Below are positions 35,149 to 35,254 of a DNA stretch of 35,254 nt, piece by piece. The position numbers were made by a program, and so were the translations under genes. Numbering within the stretch: position 1 is the stretch's first letter; each line of letters starts with the position of its first letter. Where the stretch lies: NCBI GenBank assembly GCA_021815645.1, contig JAKBAB010000012.1, forward strand, positions 1 to 35,254. Reading direction: 5' to 3'. Below the pieces are notes generated by a model. The model ran no database searches. It was not told the origin of the DNA and was given only the letters and a program-made list of their open reading frames with translations. The DNA is from Actinomycetes bacterium. Lineage in GTDB: Bacteria; Actinomycetota; Acidimicrobiia; Acidimicrobiales; RAAP-2.

Positions 35149-35254
35149 GGATAGGCGGTCCTCTCGCTTAGGAACTTCGGTACGAGAATATGGAGCGACA
35201 CGCCTCTTCGGGCGTTCGGCCACAACACGCCGCCGTCAGCAATGATCCGGCGCG

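Noticed and set aside
35191-35254. Start of a further plus-strand gene at the right edge
   Set aside because: Only 21 codons fall within the window, with no Shine-Dalgarno, no clean -10 spacing and no recognisable motif; a minus-strand gene end is equally possible.

Overview
The window looks like a chromosomal stretch of a fairly GC-rich actinobacterium. The strongest marker is the minus-strand order NAD kinase, recN, pyrG, an ADP-ribose Nudix hydrolase and xerD, then scpA, scpB, rluB, chorismate mutase, tyrA, aroA, cmk, plsC, then der. This is a variant of the cluster known from mycobacteria and other Actinobacteria. Frequent GTG starts, several apparently leaderless transcripts and an Rpf-like secreted protein fit the same group. 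Acidimicrobiia is my best guess for the class, but that is inference only. I see no phage, insertion sequence, CRISPR array or obvious foreign island.

Layout. 1-518: the 5' end of glutamate synthase gltB, running off the left edge. 598-2121: thiO, thiS, a 51-residue ORF and tRNA-Pro(GGG) on the plus strand. 2303-3269: a DnaQ-like exonuclease and a doubtful 49-residue ORF on the minus strand. 3278-4797: an FAD-dependent amine/amino-acid oxidoreductase behind a hairpin-rich leader. 4804-7507: acetyl-CoA synthetase and a SatP-type acetate transporter, giving acetate uptake and activation. 7659-12131: tryptophan genes, with trpC-F-B-A leftward and trpD divergent to the right. 12128-15503: a minus-strand operon of a PDZ/radical-SAM DUF512 protein, GTPase Der, a zinc-ribbon membrane mini-protein and a gamma-type carbonic anhydrase. 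15554-17979: ispH, a PhnZ-like HD-domain protein and a family 2 glycosyltransferase. 17989-24052: scpA-scpB-rluB-aroH-tyrA-aroA-cmk-plsC, almost every pair overlapping. 24096-25064: trpS. 25061-31235: ppnK-recN-pyrG-nudix-xerD-M50 protease. 31349-35123: envelope and secreted functions (PEBP-like protein, DMFA2-like membrane-anchored protein, pilin-like protein, Rpf-like transglycosylase).

Themes. Aromatic amino-acid metabolism is spread over the window: EPSP synthase, chorismate mutase, prephenate dehydrogenase, TrpD/C/F/B/A and TrpRS. The rest is mostly housekeeping: chromosome segregation, ribosome maturation, nucleotide and lipid synthesis, DNA repair.

Most interesting observations. (1) A recurrent promoter architecture: a TANNNT -10 hexamer followed by exactly six bases and then the start codon (thiO, trpC, the DUF512 gene, the HD gene, trpS; ispH has seven bases). 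This implies leaderless mRNAs and fixes several start codons. (2) The same rule exposes a 10-codon leaderless upstream ORF before trpD whose stop overlaps the TTG start of trpD (TTGA). (3) Two long structured leaders match no riboswitch I know: one before the FAD oxidoreductase, with a Shine-Dalgarno separated from ATG by a hairpin, and one before the Rpf-like gene, where a four-way junction can be drawn. These are sequence-only inferences.
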